Notes: generated by a model not told the origin, from the letters alone. Shown: positions 29,405 through 42,258, counted from the first letter of the stretch. The stretch is DNA of 64,000 nucleotides from Diplonema papillatum (GCA_030068145.1 JAPJBO010000715.1:1-64000), one strand, 5' to 3'. Made by a program: numbers and translations.

Positions 29405-30600
29405 CTACCGTTGTTCCCTTAAAACCCATGTCGACGAAGCGCCTCGAAGTCGCTCCCGCGGCCGACGGAGCGCAAACCCGCCCCATGATCGGAAACCCTC
29501 CATTCTTGCCTCCCCGGCGCATCAAAGCGGGTGTCGAGTTGAGTCCGCCTGCTGCCAGCTGCGGCTCCGCTCCGCATACCAAATAGCTCTTTTTTTTTGT
29601 AAAAGAAAATGGCAAAACAAAACCTCCCCCCCCCCCAATTAACGACCCCCATTTATGAACCTCAAGCCAACCAGTGCTCCCGCTTAAGGGAAACCCGGAG
29701 GAATCAGGGAATTTAACGTATAAAATCCCAACCCAGATTTACCTGTGTTTCGTGTGGGCTACAGCACATTTACCTCCTTTGATCTACCGCAACTGGCAGT
29801 CTCCTCAAGCATTTCCTACAAAGCGGGTGCTTATACAAAACTAACCACGGGTACCCAGTGTGCCCAGAGTGCCTTAACTGTGGCGAGCAACGAACAGTTT
29901 TACCCAGCAAATCTACCCAAAAAAAACCTTATATTAGGGCGGAAGCAACCCGCACCACGTGAAGCACCGCAAATGTCGCGAAACCCAAGCACTACTCTAC
30001 GAGAAAATACATAAAAACGCGGACAACAGACCGGTACGGGCTACAAGGCAACCCCTGCTCAACTTGTAGAACGTGGGGGGCCCAAGATTACACTCCACGA
30101 AGGAATGTACTTGGTGTCGGTCACAAACAGTCCCGGACATGGCTAGCCATAACCCAAAACGAAAGCATGCACTAAATATACAATCCGAAACCATAAAGCC
30201 CTTTCTTGCTCTAAGAGAACCCATTCATGAACGGTCACACGGAGACCCTAAAACCCCGGTATTTCAAGCGAACTTTAACTCTAAAAGAAACTGGAGGACA
30301 AGGCAGCCGAATGGGCGACACGGTTGCTCCAGTCCTTGAAGATACTGTCGCCGGAACAATGCTTCCAAGCTCGCTCCTCCCTCTCAAGCCAATCCCCACC
30401 CGGACAGTCAGACAGAGGGAAAAGGAAAGAGGACGAGGCATCCAACAACAAAGACATTCAATCAAGGTCGCAAGACAACAGGCTGACGCACATCGTCAGG
30501 AACACAAAGAACAAGCGATCGCCACGCTAGCCCAACTCAACCAACGAATTTCATACGCGTGACCACAAGAGGTCGCAAGTGATGAACCTTAACTTCCTCT
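29405..30600. other. Unassigned; possible decayed coding segment near 30290-30650
   Basis: 29735-29835 is an inverted R2 fragment. From about 30285 one frame reads 'KKLEDKAAEWATRLLQSLK' and continues, with a stop, to 'EDLMLASNMHEGQCS'. The latter peptide also occurs at 22240-22300. It may be a remnant of a mobile-element protein; no family is recognised. Confidence 0.4.
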
Positions 30601-30690
30601 CCCACGAAGACTTGATGCTAGCGTCAAACATGCATGAAGGGCAGTGTTCCGTTCAAACATTCAACTACGATCCCCACCCCACCTTTTTTT
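30600..30690. repeat. Short repeat shared with 22215-22325
   Basis: GAAGACTTGATGCTAGC(A/G)TC, CATGCATGA, GGCAGTG and a C-rich end are common to both places. In the first place this unit sits inside the right arm of the 20.6 kb foldback element. Confidence 0.75.
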
Positions 30691-30699
30691 GGGTTTCTC

Positions 30700-31795
30700 T
30701 TTCTACATAAGCGCCAGCTTGAAAGGAAATGCTCGACGATGCTGCCCGACAAAGAACAGAAGGAATCCCAAGTGCTGTAACTACCGAACCACGTGTTGAA
30801 CGGACGTAAGGTCATGCGGGTCTACCCCAACACGACTAATCACACAAACACGACAGGTCAAAGTCCTCAGTGAGAAACAACACACGGCGGTGTAGGCGAA
30901 GAACAAATCAGATTGTGTTTGTATTGTATTTGCCCCTCTATATTTCCTCCCTTCCATTCGGAGTCAAAGCAGCTACGTCGAGTATTTTTGGAGTGACGTT
31001 ATGGCCATGCCACCCCTCGAGAGCCGCGGTCACGTGGCGTTGGATTCTTAATGTAAAATATTACTTGACGAAGTTTATCGTCACGTATCGCGGTGCATTT
31101 TCAGCCAAAGTGCAGTTTCGGAGAGAAAATACTCGAGGGGCTTCTGCTTGCTTCGAAGGAGGCTAGAGGGGGAGAAACAATACAACTACAAAGTGGGTCC
31201 CAGGCGGCGCCTCAGCCCCGCCTCCGCGGTCCCCTCGACGTCGCGTGCGACCTTTAGGCGGTTGTTTGCGGTGAATGTAAGAAGGGACGGGACATCAGTC
31301 CCGACCACCCTCTTCACCCAGCTCACCGCGCCCGACCTGTCGAGTTGCTTCGCGGCATTTTTGTTGAACGCTTACGCCCGCCACTGAACCCAGATTCACC
31401 TGTGTTTCGTGTGGGCTACAGCACATCTACCTCCTTAGATCTTTTTTGCAACTGGCAGCCTCCTCAAGTTTTTCTGCAAAGCAGGTGCTTATACAAAAAT
31501 ACTCGACGTAGCTGCTTCGACTCCGAATGGAAGGGGGGAAATATAGAGGTAAGGGGCAAATACAATACAAACACAATCTGTTTTGTTCTTCGCTTACACC
31601 ACCGTGTGTTGTTTTCTCACTCAGGACTTTTGACCTGTTGTGTTTGTGTGATTTGTCGTGTAGGGGTAGACCCGCATGACCGTCCGTTCAACACGTGGTT
31701 CGGTAGTTACAGCACTTTGGATCCCTTCTGTTCTTTGTCGGGCAGCATCGTCGAGCATTTCCTTTCAAGCTGGCGCTTATGTAAAAAAATAAAGG
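30700..31795. mobile_element. Foldback element with arms of about 290 bp
   Basis: The left arm 30700-30990 is mirrored by 31497-31795. Examples are CATAAGCGCCAGCTTGAAAG with CTTTCAAGCTGGCGCTTATG, and GGAGTCAAAGCAGCTACGTC with its complement. The centre contains an inverted R2 copy (from 31130) that is itself split at about 31203-31362 by 160 bases of unrelated GC-rich sequence. A single arm alone occurs at 18375. Confidence 0.85.
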
Positions 31796-31799
31796 ATGC

Positions 31800-33390
31800 A
31801 CCCTTTTCCTTTTGGTGCACTTTGCCCTGGACGCATCTGGGGGTCTTTTGCGAGTGCTGACTTCCGCGTACGTACAGAGCGAAGAGCACCGACGTTGGCT
31901 CCTGGTGGCTAGTATCGTTTGCGGCGTCCAAGGTCTGGCTTCGTCGGCATGACCCCATGTCCGGCTGGTGATGCTGTTTGACCTTCTATCGTGACAACGT
32001 GCCGCCTCTCCTCTCGCAAGGAGCAGGTCCCTCCCCCGCTGTCAAGTTCACAACAAACGGCTACATCGTTTCCCTGGAGGGAGCTTAAACAGAAAGTAGT
32101 GCCCCGTGGCGGTTGGTTGCGAGCCACAATCCCATCCAAAACCATAGGATAATACAGGGGGTCTTTTGCGCACCTCAAATGCGCAAAAAAAATATATATA
32201 TAAATCCGTGCCCGGATCTTGTGTCAAGGTGTACTCCAGTACACACATGAACTGTGGGTGGGGCTCCGGGTGTGCATGGGAGGGAGGGCCGGCGGAAGGT
32301 TGTGGAGGGTCGAGGGCGGTTGCGGAGGGTCGAGGAGGGTCGGCAGAGTACGCACGTTGAAGAGCTCCCGTGTGTGCTCGTCGAACTGGCTCGGATCAAG
32401 CCTGTTTCAGCCTCTCCGACCTTACAGACTATGCTGTGAAGTTCGTGGAGCTCCACAGGCTAGGAAAGTTGTTGTCACTGTATCCAGAGGCCGTGTGTTC
32501 TGCCTTTGTGAACCCTTGCCTGCCGTGAATGCCATGAGTACTGCCCTCTTTCACCATCTTGGATAGACACGCCTCACGCTCGCACCACCCGAAACCGAAA
32601 CGACCCATGACCCCAAGAGCTGTGCCTCCCGCTGTGCCCGAATACACCCCGCTTTCTAATAACTATTAGGTTTGAAGCCGTAAGTAAGCCCTGCCCACAG
32701 TCCATCGATCGCAAACTGGGACCAGTCAGAGGTACTTTTTAACAAGAACATCCTCCTCTATCGGAAACAAGCATTTGCTTTTGTGTGACAGTTCAAAGAT
32801 TTCCGCGCCTGCGGCGCAGGCATAATTTGCATCTGTCTCTGCGGTGGGTGGTCGGGGCATAGCTAGTTCCCTGTCCCCGAAAAGGTCGAGTGCCTGTCCA
32901 AGAGTCTGGACAAGAAATATTAATTCTGGGCCCCTCCAAAAAGTAAAATAATTCGGCCATAAATTGCATGGCCATAAAATAGAATTCCGCAAATTATAGG
33001 GCCATAAATTGTCAGGGTGTACAAAGCCTTCAGGCCGAAAAACGTCCAGATGCGCAAAACACCCGTTTTTGGCCAAAATCACGTCTCTGTATTATGCACT
33101 GTCCAAAACCCCGCTTTAAAAAAAAAAAAACGAATGATGAAGATATTTCCTGTGCCGCCTGCTTAAGCGCTACGCAAAGATGTTACCCTCTTCTGCCTGA
33201 ACCGTTTCAGCTACAAGTTTTCTCCTCTTGGCCGGCCATCGCATTCCGTTTCTCTCATTGCCGTGACGGTGCTGATAGTTTTTACCTTCACGGACGATGG
33301 GGGGTGGCTGTGCGTTCATTTTGATAAGCTGCATCGCTCAGTCTGAAGACACGCCAAAGGAAAAAACCGTACACCGCGAGAGTAGGTTTC
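31800..33390. other. No recognisable gene
   Basis: There is a GGTCGAGG(A/G)CGG-type short repeat at 32290-32345 and GGCCATAAATTG repeats at 32955-33015. None of the open frames shows a domain. Confidence 0.45.
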
Positions 33391-33394
33391 GTTG

Positions 33395-33515
33395 ACCGCA
33401 CTACCCTGAGCCCAAATCCTGGACGTGGTTTCAGATGGCAAATTCGGCACATGATCATGATCAGAAGGTCCTACTTGGGCGGTTCAGTTTCCTCACACAT
33501 TGCATGTGGCTAAAA
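33395..33515. repeat. Dispersed repeat, partner of 15000-15128
   Basis: See the 15.0 kb copy; the same words occur in the same order, with small insertions. Confidence 0.65.
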
Positions 33516-33838
33516 AGAAAATAACGAGTGCTCGCTTGGCGGGACTCTCACGTGTGCACTAGTCATCTGAAAAACAGCGTAATGACTAGTCATATTACTA
33601 CGTGCTTACTACTGATGGCATGGCTAGTGCACCGTGTTGCAGCTCTTCTGTGATCTATGGTATCTGCGGTCGGTTTTTACTCCGGAAAGCTGCCTTCCCC
33701 CTCCGTCCGTAAGAGGATAATCAGCATTTCTGAACCAGCACGCTGTTCATAAGTACAACTCCTCTCTCTCTCTCTCTTTAAATACTACAGCAGATACGAT
33801 ACGCACACTAACATACTATACCTCAAACGAACCTTTAC

Positions 33839-34050
33839 CATGCAGGGTCAAAACCTTGTGTCTTTTTGAAAATGGCAAAAAAAAAGTTTCCGGAAAAAAA
33901 AATGGGGTTTTTGAATTTCAAAAGTTTGGAACAAACTCTGCAGTAATTTTTGATGAAGTTGAGCAAAAAAAATTTTTCCAACTTTTTTTTTTGGGGTCCA
34001 TCGGCCCCGCGGGAGCGTTTTAAAAAGACACAAGGTTTTGACCCTGCATG
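33839..34050. mobile_element. 212-bp MITE with 29-bp perfect inverted ends
   Basis: CATGCAGGGTCAAAACCTTG continuing to TCTTTTT at 33867 is exactly mirrored at 34022-34050. The body is A/T-rich and non-coding. Depending on where the true end lies, CATG may belong to the target; no longer duplication is seen. Confidence 0.85.
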
Positions 34051-34418
34051 TTACGCCAATGGTCACCCGCAGGCTATAAAATCCCGGATCCCGGAGTGAA
34101 CTTGCACTCTTAAATATCTGCGGGAGCCGCCGCCTGCTGGTGGCGTTCTCAGCGAGTGATGGGTGTTCGGCACGTTCGGCAACATTAAGACCGTTTGCAG
34201 CAATAAATGGACCCCCGAAATGACTCGTCACAACAGTGTGAACCACAAAACCCGAACCTGGCGGACGGTATGTTGCAGCTTCTGCAACGACGTTTTTCAC
34301 CAAGCAATCGGAGCAGGGGGGGGTCGCGTGTCTGCAGGTTCGGCCAAGGAATTCCCAGCCAAGATGAGGTGTGGGCTTTCGGTGAGTTTCGAACAGGACA
34401 TCGAAGAAAGATAAAATG

Positions 34419-34705
34419 GCTTGGGACCGAAGCATCAGGGGACTGGACTGGTGTGGCTTGGGATCGAAGCATCAGGGGACTGGAATGGTGTGGCTTGGGA
34501 TCGATGCATCAGCGGACTGGACTGGTGTGGCTTGGGATCGAAGCATCAGGGGACTGGACTGGTGTGGCTTGGGATCGAAGCATCAGGGGACTGGAATGGT
34601 GTGGCTTGGGATCGAAGCATCAGGGGACTGGAATGGTGTGACCGAAGTCAGGGAACTGGACTGGTGTGGCTTGGGATCGAGCATCAGGGGGCTGGACTGG
34701 TGTGT
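34419..34705. repeat. 37-bp minisatellite (GGCTTGGGATCGAAGCATCA)
   Basis: About seven and a half units with small differences. 37 is not a multiple of 3, so one frame reads through successive units in rotating phase, which is not evidence of a protein. Confidence 0.93.
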
Positions 34706-35234
34706 CCTGGCACCCGTGTGCTTTAGTACCAATCGTTTGGTCGAAGTTAGCCAGACCTAAACAGTCTAAAAATCTAGGGGGCCGTAAACTAAACGAAGCA
34801 CCTGTCTTTTTTGTGGATACACGCCGGAGTCCAGCGTCAGAAGCTGAGTTCAGCTCACTTATACAATGTAGCCCCTCCGTTTTACAAACCCCGCACTGAA
34901 TTGCGCAGTTCACGCATTCTCTTTCGGCAATCCTGCACGTCCCAGCAAGCTCGTCAGTGGCAGCTTTGAGGCGAGCAATTACACCTTGCCTCAGGACCGA
35001 CTGACCTATGTTGCTGTTGACACGGAAACCTTCTCCACTTCGGCCTTCAATGTTCTCCATTGAATATTCGCTACTACAACCAAGATCTGCACTCATCCGC
35101 GCTCCATCGACTTCGCGGTGTGGACCACGCACTCCTACGCACGCCTGGCTTTGTGATACCAGTACCCAGTGTTGTAACTATTAAACCCGTACACGCCTCC
35201 GCACAAACAACGGAGGGGCCAAACCATGGACAGT

Positions 35235-35460
35235 CGCACCTGGTCCAGGAACGTGACGGTCAACCACAGCTTGCAACGCTTGAGTCGGAGGCAGCACAGT
35301 GCTACAACCCCGTCCGCTCTGCCCTGTGACTGACCGTCTCGACGAGCTTGTGTTCGGCGCGAGCGCCAAGCCCCAAGGCGCGCCACGCCTTGATGCTTTA
35401 GTTTGGTGTGGGAAATCGGTGGCCACTTGACCCGTAGGCCCGTGGCTCTGCAGCACAGAG
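35235..35460 (+). mobile_element. SINE-family copy, truncated
   Basis: It starts at GTCCAGGAACGTGACGGTC and ends near GTGGCTCTGCAG. The A/G-rich start and the CACGTGAAGCTTGG end are missing. Confidence 0.7.
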
Positions 35461-35598
35461 AATAAAAAACGACGTCCGCTCTTCCGAACGCGACGACGCT
35501 TCTCTCGCCCTTTCCTCTCTGAAACCACTTCTCCTCTCTTAGTGAGCCAGCCTTCTCTCCTCCCCCGTCTGTTGTAGGGACCTCCTCCCCGTGACGGA

Positions 35599-36070
35599 CT
35601 GACAAACCAGACTCACACTGCTGTCCTGTCTGCAGACACTCAGCTTCCGCGCTGATGATGGTCCGCCTTACCGTGTTCGGAAAAATGTTGGACCGGAAAA
35701 AAATCCAAATATTCAGACCCCCCAAAAGTCCAATAATTTTAGCATTTGTAGGAAATACTTGAGGAGACTGCCAGCTGCAAAAGATCAAAGGAGGTAAATG
35801 TGCTGCAGCCCACACGAACACACACAGGGTTCAGTGGCGGGCGTGAGCGTTCAACAAAAAAGACCCACTTTGTAGTTGTATTGTTTCTCCCCCTCTAGCC
35901 TCCTTCGAAGTAAGCACAAGGCAGCCCCTTGAGTATTTCCGGTCCCAATTTTTCCAGTCCGATATTTTTCCGTACACGGTATGTGTCCGTGGCTTCAAGG
36001 ACCGAAACATGGCGCAGACGGGACCAGTGCGGTGTTGAGCACATATCCATTCCAAGCACGTTCTTGCAAT
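35599..36070. repeat. R1 dispersed repeat, copy 4, split by a transposon
   Basis: R1 sequence stops at 35670 (CCGCCTTA) and resumes at 35980 (TATGTGTCCGTGG). The uninterrupted copies read CCGCCTTATGTGTCCG, so the 309 bases between are an insertion. Confidence 0.88.
35671..35979. mobile_element. 309-bp MITE with TA target duplication inside R1
   Basis: The ends CCGTGTTCGGAAAAAT and ATTTTTCCGTACACGG are inverted repeats with one mismatch. TA is duplicated at 35669-35670 and 35980-35981, as in Tc1/mariner-type insertions. The body contains an R2 segment (35755-35950) and the GGACCGGAAAAAAATCC motif, so it is itself composite. Confidence 0.85.
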
Positions 36071-36079
36071 CCCCCCGTT

Positions 36080-37090
36080 TTAAGACAGCACCTCGTGATG
36101 TTCGCATCACAAAGAAGAGGAAGACAGAGAAATGGTCGTTACCTGGTCGGGGCTTCGCTCACGACCGTTTCCTGACCAATCCTTCAAATGAATCTCTACC
36201 GGTAGTTAAAAAAACCTCACCTAAGCCGCAAACCTCCATCGAAAGAAAAAGAAGGCTTTCGGATGGTCAGAAACACAGAAAAAGTACTTGGGGGACAAAA
36301 GAAATACAAATAAGAAATAAATGAAGGCGTTGGCTTCCATGGCAGGTTCCGCCCACGCGTTTGTCAGCTTTTCCTTTGCATTGTACTGCTTTTACTTTCG
36401 TCAGGGGCTCTGACGCAGAGTCGCGAAGTCTGAAAAGACGTTGGCAGCATGTTTTCGGAAGGAACTTGGGTCCCAACCTCGAAAAAGAAACAAGGCGAAC
36501 AAAGCCCGTGGGAAAACACTCAACCGAGCAAGATACCTCAGGCTTGCGTAGATGTCCAATGCCGGTGCGGTGGAGTTTGAGAGTGAATGGCGGAAACTGT
36601 GCCACAGCATGAGGAAAGAAGAGGCGATGCTGACAGGAGTTCACTCTTCGCTCTCGTCGACTTGTCATCCCCACTGCGCATCAGAACTTGTACATCTGTC
36701 GGGAACCGATCCGTGTCTATCATTCCCTTTTTGTGTTTGTGCGATATATATCTCGTGGATTTGGTTACTCCTGGCACGGCTACCGTTTACGGTATTGTTA
36801 CGCTACCAGGGACAGTCTGTTGAGTTGACATAGGGTGGACGAACTCCAATACAGTACCCTGTCTCGTGATCCGGAGATGTGCTTTGTGGTCAGAACCACC
36901 CTGGATCTCGTTCTCTGTGCTCCAGCAAGTCGTTTTCGACACGGGAAAGGTTCCCAAAATCCAAACCTGAAACGGTAACATACCCAGTTTCACTGGAGTG
37001 CCCGTTCCCGGCGAGCTACGAGGGAACGAACCTGTAAGAGTGCCAACGCTACTCTTTCAATAGCGTACATATAAAAGGTGTCACGGGATA
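36080..37090. other. No recognisable gene
   Basis: No domain, exon pair or transposon end could be supported on either strand. Confidence 0.45.
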
Positions 37091-37099
37091 CGCCGGCAG

Positions 37100-37290
37100 C
37101 CGCTGCTTAACGGATAAATGCAAGCTTACCCCTGTGGTACCTGCATTTCAAGTTCACACTGCTTAACGGTGCATGCTAATCCATGTGGTTCATGTACTTA
37201 AAAGAACTCAATGCTTAACGGCTTATCACGTGGGCGGCCCTGAGATTACCCCCTCAGGTGACACCACTTTATCTTTAGCCATACTTCAAC
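37100..37290. repeat. CTGCTTAACGG repeats and first intron-satellite fragment
   Basis: Three CTGCTTAACGG-type units, the second with GCATGCTAATCCATGTGGTT, which recurs at 59345. They are followed by CTGAGATTACCCCCTCAGGTGACACCA, the end motif of the tandem intron repeat at 45.9-47.6 kb. Confidence 0.65.
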
Positions 37291-37593
37291 GTTCTTGCTA
37301 GAACGTCCGGTTTCCAGTTGGTAAAAACCCTTGGTGATGGAGCTCTGACTTTGATTCGGTAGCATTTTCGTGAGGGCGAGGCTAGAAAGACGCAGGCGCG
37401 GCGTGTTATCAGGTTTCGCAACCTGGAAAAGGAAGAAGGTAAACAGGGGTAAGAACAAGCGGGAACCCGATCAACCGGGGGGGATACATAAAAGCTCGAA
37501 TTAATTGTGAAGAATACAAGGGCTCGAGACACCGACGACGGGTCATTTTGCCACTGTTCAAACGGCGATGCAAACGACGGTCAGGCCAGGGAT

Positions 37594-38200
37594 ACGGGAC
37601 GTACGCAACACCAGGCCAGGTTGTTCAAAAATAAAAATAAATAAAGACATAGAGAACACACAGCTGCAAAGACCACCCAGCAGCCGAATCAACAGGTTGT
37701 ACCAGCCCACACCCAAGGGAGAACACCAAGCCGCCTTGACCGGCAACTGTGATGCAGAGCACGGATTCTTGAAACTCGAAACCGTCTAAAAATCCCGGTT
37801 TCGCAAGAGAACTGTACTGTGTAACTCTAAAGACGACGAAAAAGGGCAAAATACGGGCAGGGGGCGTGTGTTTTACGGGAGAGGACCTGGGAGCCGAAAC
37901 TGCAGCGGAGCAGCCACACTCGCGGGGCGGGGGAAGGCATGTCGCAGGAGGAGCTTGCGGCGCCGGTGGAAGACAACGGCAAGGCGGCCGCCGGGAAGGA
38001 GGATGCGGCCGCCGTGAATGGGCAGAAGGCAAAGGTGCGCAAACCGGTGGTCGTCACCGACAAGCACGGCAACGTCGTGGACCTCGGCACCAGGAGCCCG
38101 GCATCCACAGTCAGCACACCGCCGGTGGTCCGTCGAACACGACGTTTTCCCACTCTCCTGCATACGGGACGTACGCAGCTACAGGTGCGTTGTTCCAAAA
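37594..38200 (+). pseudogene. Damaged copies of zinc-domain gene exon 1 with upstream region
   Basis: A start codon at 37939 opens 'MSQEELAAPVEDNGKAAAGK', close to the intact exon 1 at 42854, and keeps 'RKPVVVTDKHGNVVDLGTRS', but a frame change after 'STPPVV' ends the similarity in frame. The upstream TACGGGACGTACGC and GACATAGA(G/A)AACACACAGCTG sequences show that the leader region was copied as well. It is the longest of the upstream copies and the probable ancestor of the 466-bp units. Confidence 0.8.
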
Positions 38201-41200
38201 TAGAAAATGAGTAAAGACATAGAAAAACACACAGCTGCAAAGACCACCCAGCAGCCGAAGCAACAGGTTGTACCAGCTAGCCCACACCCAAGGAAAGCAC
38301 ACCAAGCTGCCTTGACCGGCAACTGTAGACACAGAACACGGGTTCTCGAAACTCGAAACCGTCTAAAAATCCCGGATTCGCAAGCGAACTGTCTTGCGTA
38401 GCTCTAAAAAAGGGCAACACACGGGGGTGGGAGGTGGCAGGGGGCGTGTGTTTTACGGGAGACGACCTGGGAGCCGAAACTCCACACTCGCGGGGCGGGG
38501 AAGGCATGTCGCAGGAGGAGCTTGCGGCGACGGTGGACCTCGGCACCAGGAGCCCGGCATCCACAGTCAGCCCACCGCCGGTGGTGCGGCAGAACCCGTC
38601 GAACACGACGTTTTCCCACTCTCCTGAAGACGGGACGTACGCAGCACCAGGTGCGTTGTTCCAAAATAGAAAATGAGTAAAGACATAGAAAAACACACAG
38701 CTGCAAAGACCACCCAGCAGCCGAATCAACAGGTTTTACCAGCTAGCCCACACCCAAGGAAAGCACACCAAGCTGCCTTGACCGGCAACTGTAGACACAG
38801 AACACGGGTTCTCGAAACTCGAAACCGTCTAAAAATCCCGGATTCGCAAGCGAACTGTCTTGCGTAGCTCTAAAAAAGGGCAACATACGGGGGTGGGAGG
38901 TGGCAGGGGGCGTGTGTTTTACGGGAGACGACCTGGGAGCCGAAACTCCACACTCGCGGGGCGGGGAAGGCATGTCGCAGGAGGAGCTTGCGGCGACGGT
39001 GGACCTCGGCACCAGGAGCCCGGCATCCACAGTCAGCCCACCGCCGGTGGTGCGGCAGAACCCGTCGAACACGACGTTTTCCCACTCTCCTGAAGACGGG
39101 ACGTACGCAGCACCAGGTGCGTTGTTCCAAAATAGAAAATGAGTAAAGACATAGAAAAACACACAGCTGCAAAGACCACCCAGCAGCCGAATCAACAGGT
39201 TTTACCAGCTAGCCCACACCCAAGGAAAGCACACCAAGCTGCCTTGACCGGCAACTGTAGACACAGAACACGGGTTCTCGAAACTCGAAACCGTCTAAAA
39301 ATCCCGGATTCGCAAGCGAACTGTCTTGCGTAGCTCTAAAAAAGGGCAACATACGGGGGTGGGAGGTGGCAGGGGGCGTGTGTTTTACGGGAGACGACCT
39401 GGGAGCCGAAACTCCACACTCGCGGGGCGGGGAAGGCATGTCGCAGGAGGAGCTTGCGGCGACGGTGGACCTCGGCACCAGGAGCCCGGCATCCACAGTC
39501 AGCCCACCGCCGGTGGTGCGGCAGAACCCGTCGAACACGACGTTTTCCCACTCTCCTGAAGACGGGACGTACGCAGCACCAGGTGCGTTGTTCCAAAATA
39601 GAAAATGAGTAAAGACATAGAAAAACACACAGCTGCAAAGACCACCCAGCAGCCGAATCAACAGGTTTTACCAGCTAGCCCACACCCAAGGAAAGCACAC
39701 CAAGCTGCCTTGACCGGCAACTGTAGACACAGAACACGGGTTCTCGAAACTCGAAACCGTCTAAAAATCCCGGATTCGCAAGCGAACTGTCTTGCGTAGC
39801 TCTAAAAAAGGGCAACATACGGGGGTGGGAGGTGGCAGGGGGCGTGTGTTTTACGGGAGACGACCTGGGAGCCGAAACTCCACACTCGCGGGGCGGGGAA
39901 GGCATGTCGCAGGAGGAGCTTGCGGCGACGGTGGACCTCGGCACCAGGAGCCCGGCATCCACAGTCAGCCCACCGCCGGTGGTGCGGCAGAACCCGTCGA
40001 ACACGACGTTTTCCCACTCTCCTGAAGACGGGACGTACGCAGCACCAGGTGCGTTGTTCCAAAATAGAAAATGAGTAAAGACATAGAAAAACACACAGCT
40101 GCAAAGACCACCCAGCAGCCGAATCAACAGGTTTTACCAGCTAGCCCACACCCAAGGAAAGCACACCAAGCTGCCTTGACCGGCAACTGTAGACACAGAA
40201 CACGGGTTCTTGAAACTCGAAACCGTCTAAAAATCCCGGATTCGCAAGCGAACTGTCTTGCGTAGCTCTAAAAAAGGGCAACATACGGGGGTGGGAGGTG
40301 GCAGGGGGCGTGTGTTTTACGGGAGACGACCTGGGAGCCGAAACTCCACACTCGCGGGGCGGGGAAGGCATGTCGCAGGAGGAGCTTGCGGCGACGGTGG
40401 ACCTCGGCACCAGGAGCCCGGCATCCACAGTCAGCCCACCGCCGGTGGTGCGGCAGAACCCGTCGAACACGACGTTTTCCCACTCTCCTGAAGACGGGAC
40501 GTACGCAGCACCAGGTGCGTTGTTCCAAAATAGAAAATGAGTAAAGACATAGAAAAACACACAGCTGCAAAGACCACCCAGCAGCCGAATCAACAGGTTT
40601 TACCAGCTAGCCCACACCCAAGGAAAGCACACCAAGCTGCCTTGACCGGCAACTGTAGACACAGAACACGGGTTCTCGAAACTCGAAACCGTCTAAAAAT
40701 CCCGGATTCGCAAGCGAACTGTCTTGCGTAGCTCTAAAAAAGGGCAACATACGGGGGTGGGAGGTGGCAGGGGGCGTGTGTTTTACGGGAGACGACCTGG
40801 GAGCCGAAACTCCACACTCGCGGGGCGGGGAAGGCATGTCGCAGGAGGAGCTTGCGGCGACGGTGGACCTCGGCACCAGGAGCCCGGCATCCACAGTCAG
40901 CCCACCGCCGGTGGTGCGGCAGAACCCGTCGAACACGACGTTTTCCCACTCTCCTGAAGACGGGACGTACGCAGCACCAGGTGCGTTGTTCCAAAATAGA
41001 AAATGAGTAAAGACATAGAAAAACACACAGCTGCAAAGACCACCCAGCAGCCGAATCAACAGGTTTTACCAGCTAGCCCACACCCAAGGAAAGCACACCA
41101 AGCTGCCTTGACCGGCAACTGTAGACACAGAACACGGGTTCTCGAAACTCGAAACCGTCTAAAAATCCCGGATTCGCAAGCGAACTGTCTTGCGTAGCTC

Positions 41201-42250
41201 TAAAAAAGGGCAACATACGGGGGTGGGAGGTGGCAGGGGGCGTGTGTTTTACGGGAGACGACCTGGGAGCCGAAACTCCACACTCGCGGGGCGGGGAAGG
41301 CATGTCGCAGGAGGAGCTTGCGGCGACGGTGGACCTCGGCACCAGGAGCCCGGCATCCACAGTCAGCCCACCGCCGGTGGTGCGGCAGAACCCGTCGAAC
41401 ACGACGTTTTCCCACTCTCCTGAAGACGGGACGTACGCAGCACCAGGTGCGTTGTTCCAAAATAGAAAATGAGTAAAGACATAGAAAAACACACAGCTGC
41501 AAAGACCACCCAGCAGCCGAATCAACAGGTTTTACCAGCTAGCCCACACCCAAGGAAAGCACACCAAGCTGCCTTGACCGGCAACTGTAGACACAGAACA
41601 CGGGTTCTCGAAACTCGAAACCGTCTAAAAATCCCGGATTCGCAAGCGAACTGTCTTGCGTAGCTCTAAAAAAGGGCAACATACGGGGGTGGGAGGTGGC
41701 AGGGGGCGTGTGTTTTACGGGAGACGACCTGGGAGCCGAAACTCCACACTCGCGGGGCGGGGAAGGCATGTCGCAGGAGGAGCTTGCGGCGACGGTGGAC
41801 CTCGGCACCAGGAGCCCGGCATCCACAGTCAGCCCACCGCCGGTGGTGCGGCAGAACCCGTCGAACACGACGTTTTCCCACTCTCCTGAAGACGGGACGT
41901 ACGCAGCACCAGGTGCGTTGTTCCAAAATAGAAAATGAGTAAAGACATAGAAAAACACACAGCTGCAAAGACCACCCAGCAGCCGAATCAACAGGTTTTA
42001 CCAGCTAGCCCACACCCAAGGAAAGCACACCAAGCTGCCTTGACCGGCAACTGTAGACACAGAACACGGGTTCTCGAAACTCGAAACCGTCTAAAAATCC
42101 CGGATTCGCAAGCGAACTGTCTTGCGTAGCTCTAAAAAAGGGCAACATACGGGGGTGGGAGGTGGCAGGGGGCGTGTGTTTTACGGGAGACGACTTGGGA
42201 GCCGAAACTGCAGCGGAGCAGACACACTCGCGGGGCGGGGGAAGGCATGT
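38173..42250 (+). repeat. 466-bp satellite: promoter/leader plus shortened exon 1, 8 full units
   Basis: Eight near-identical 466-bp units plus partial ends. Each contains leader sequence and an ATG (38506, then every 466 bases to 41768) that opens a 56-codon frame 'MSQEELAATVDLGTRSPAST' to '...GALFQNRK'. Compared with exon 1, each lacks about 130 bases between two GTGG words (microhomology deletion) and 12-13 bases upstream of the ATG. Very few differences separate the units, so amplification is recent. Whether any unit is transcribed is unknown. Confidence 0.92.
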
Positions 42251-42258
42251 CGCAGGAG

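Noticed and set aside
34163-34414. 'CCSFCNDVFHQ' as a BED-type zinc finger of a hAT transposase
   Set aside because: Only two Cys in suitable spacing, no His pair at the right distance, and the frame runs into a minisatellite.
38277-42000. Repeated 150-, 100- and 77-codon frames in the 466-bp array
   Set aside because: They are multiplied by the satellite; only the frame that begins MSQEE corresponds to a real exon, and the antisense frames have no support.
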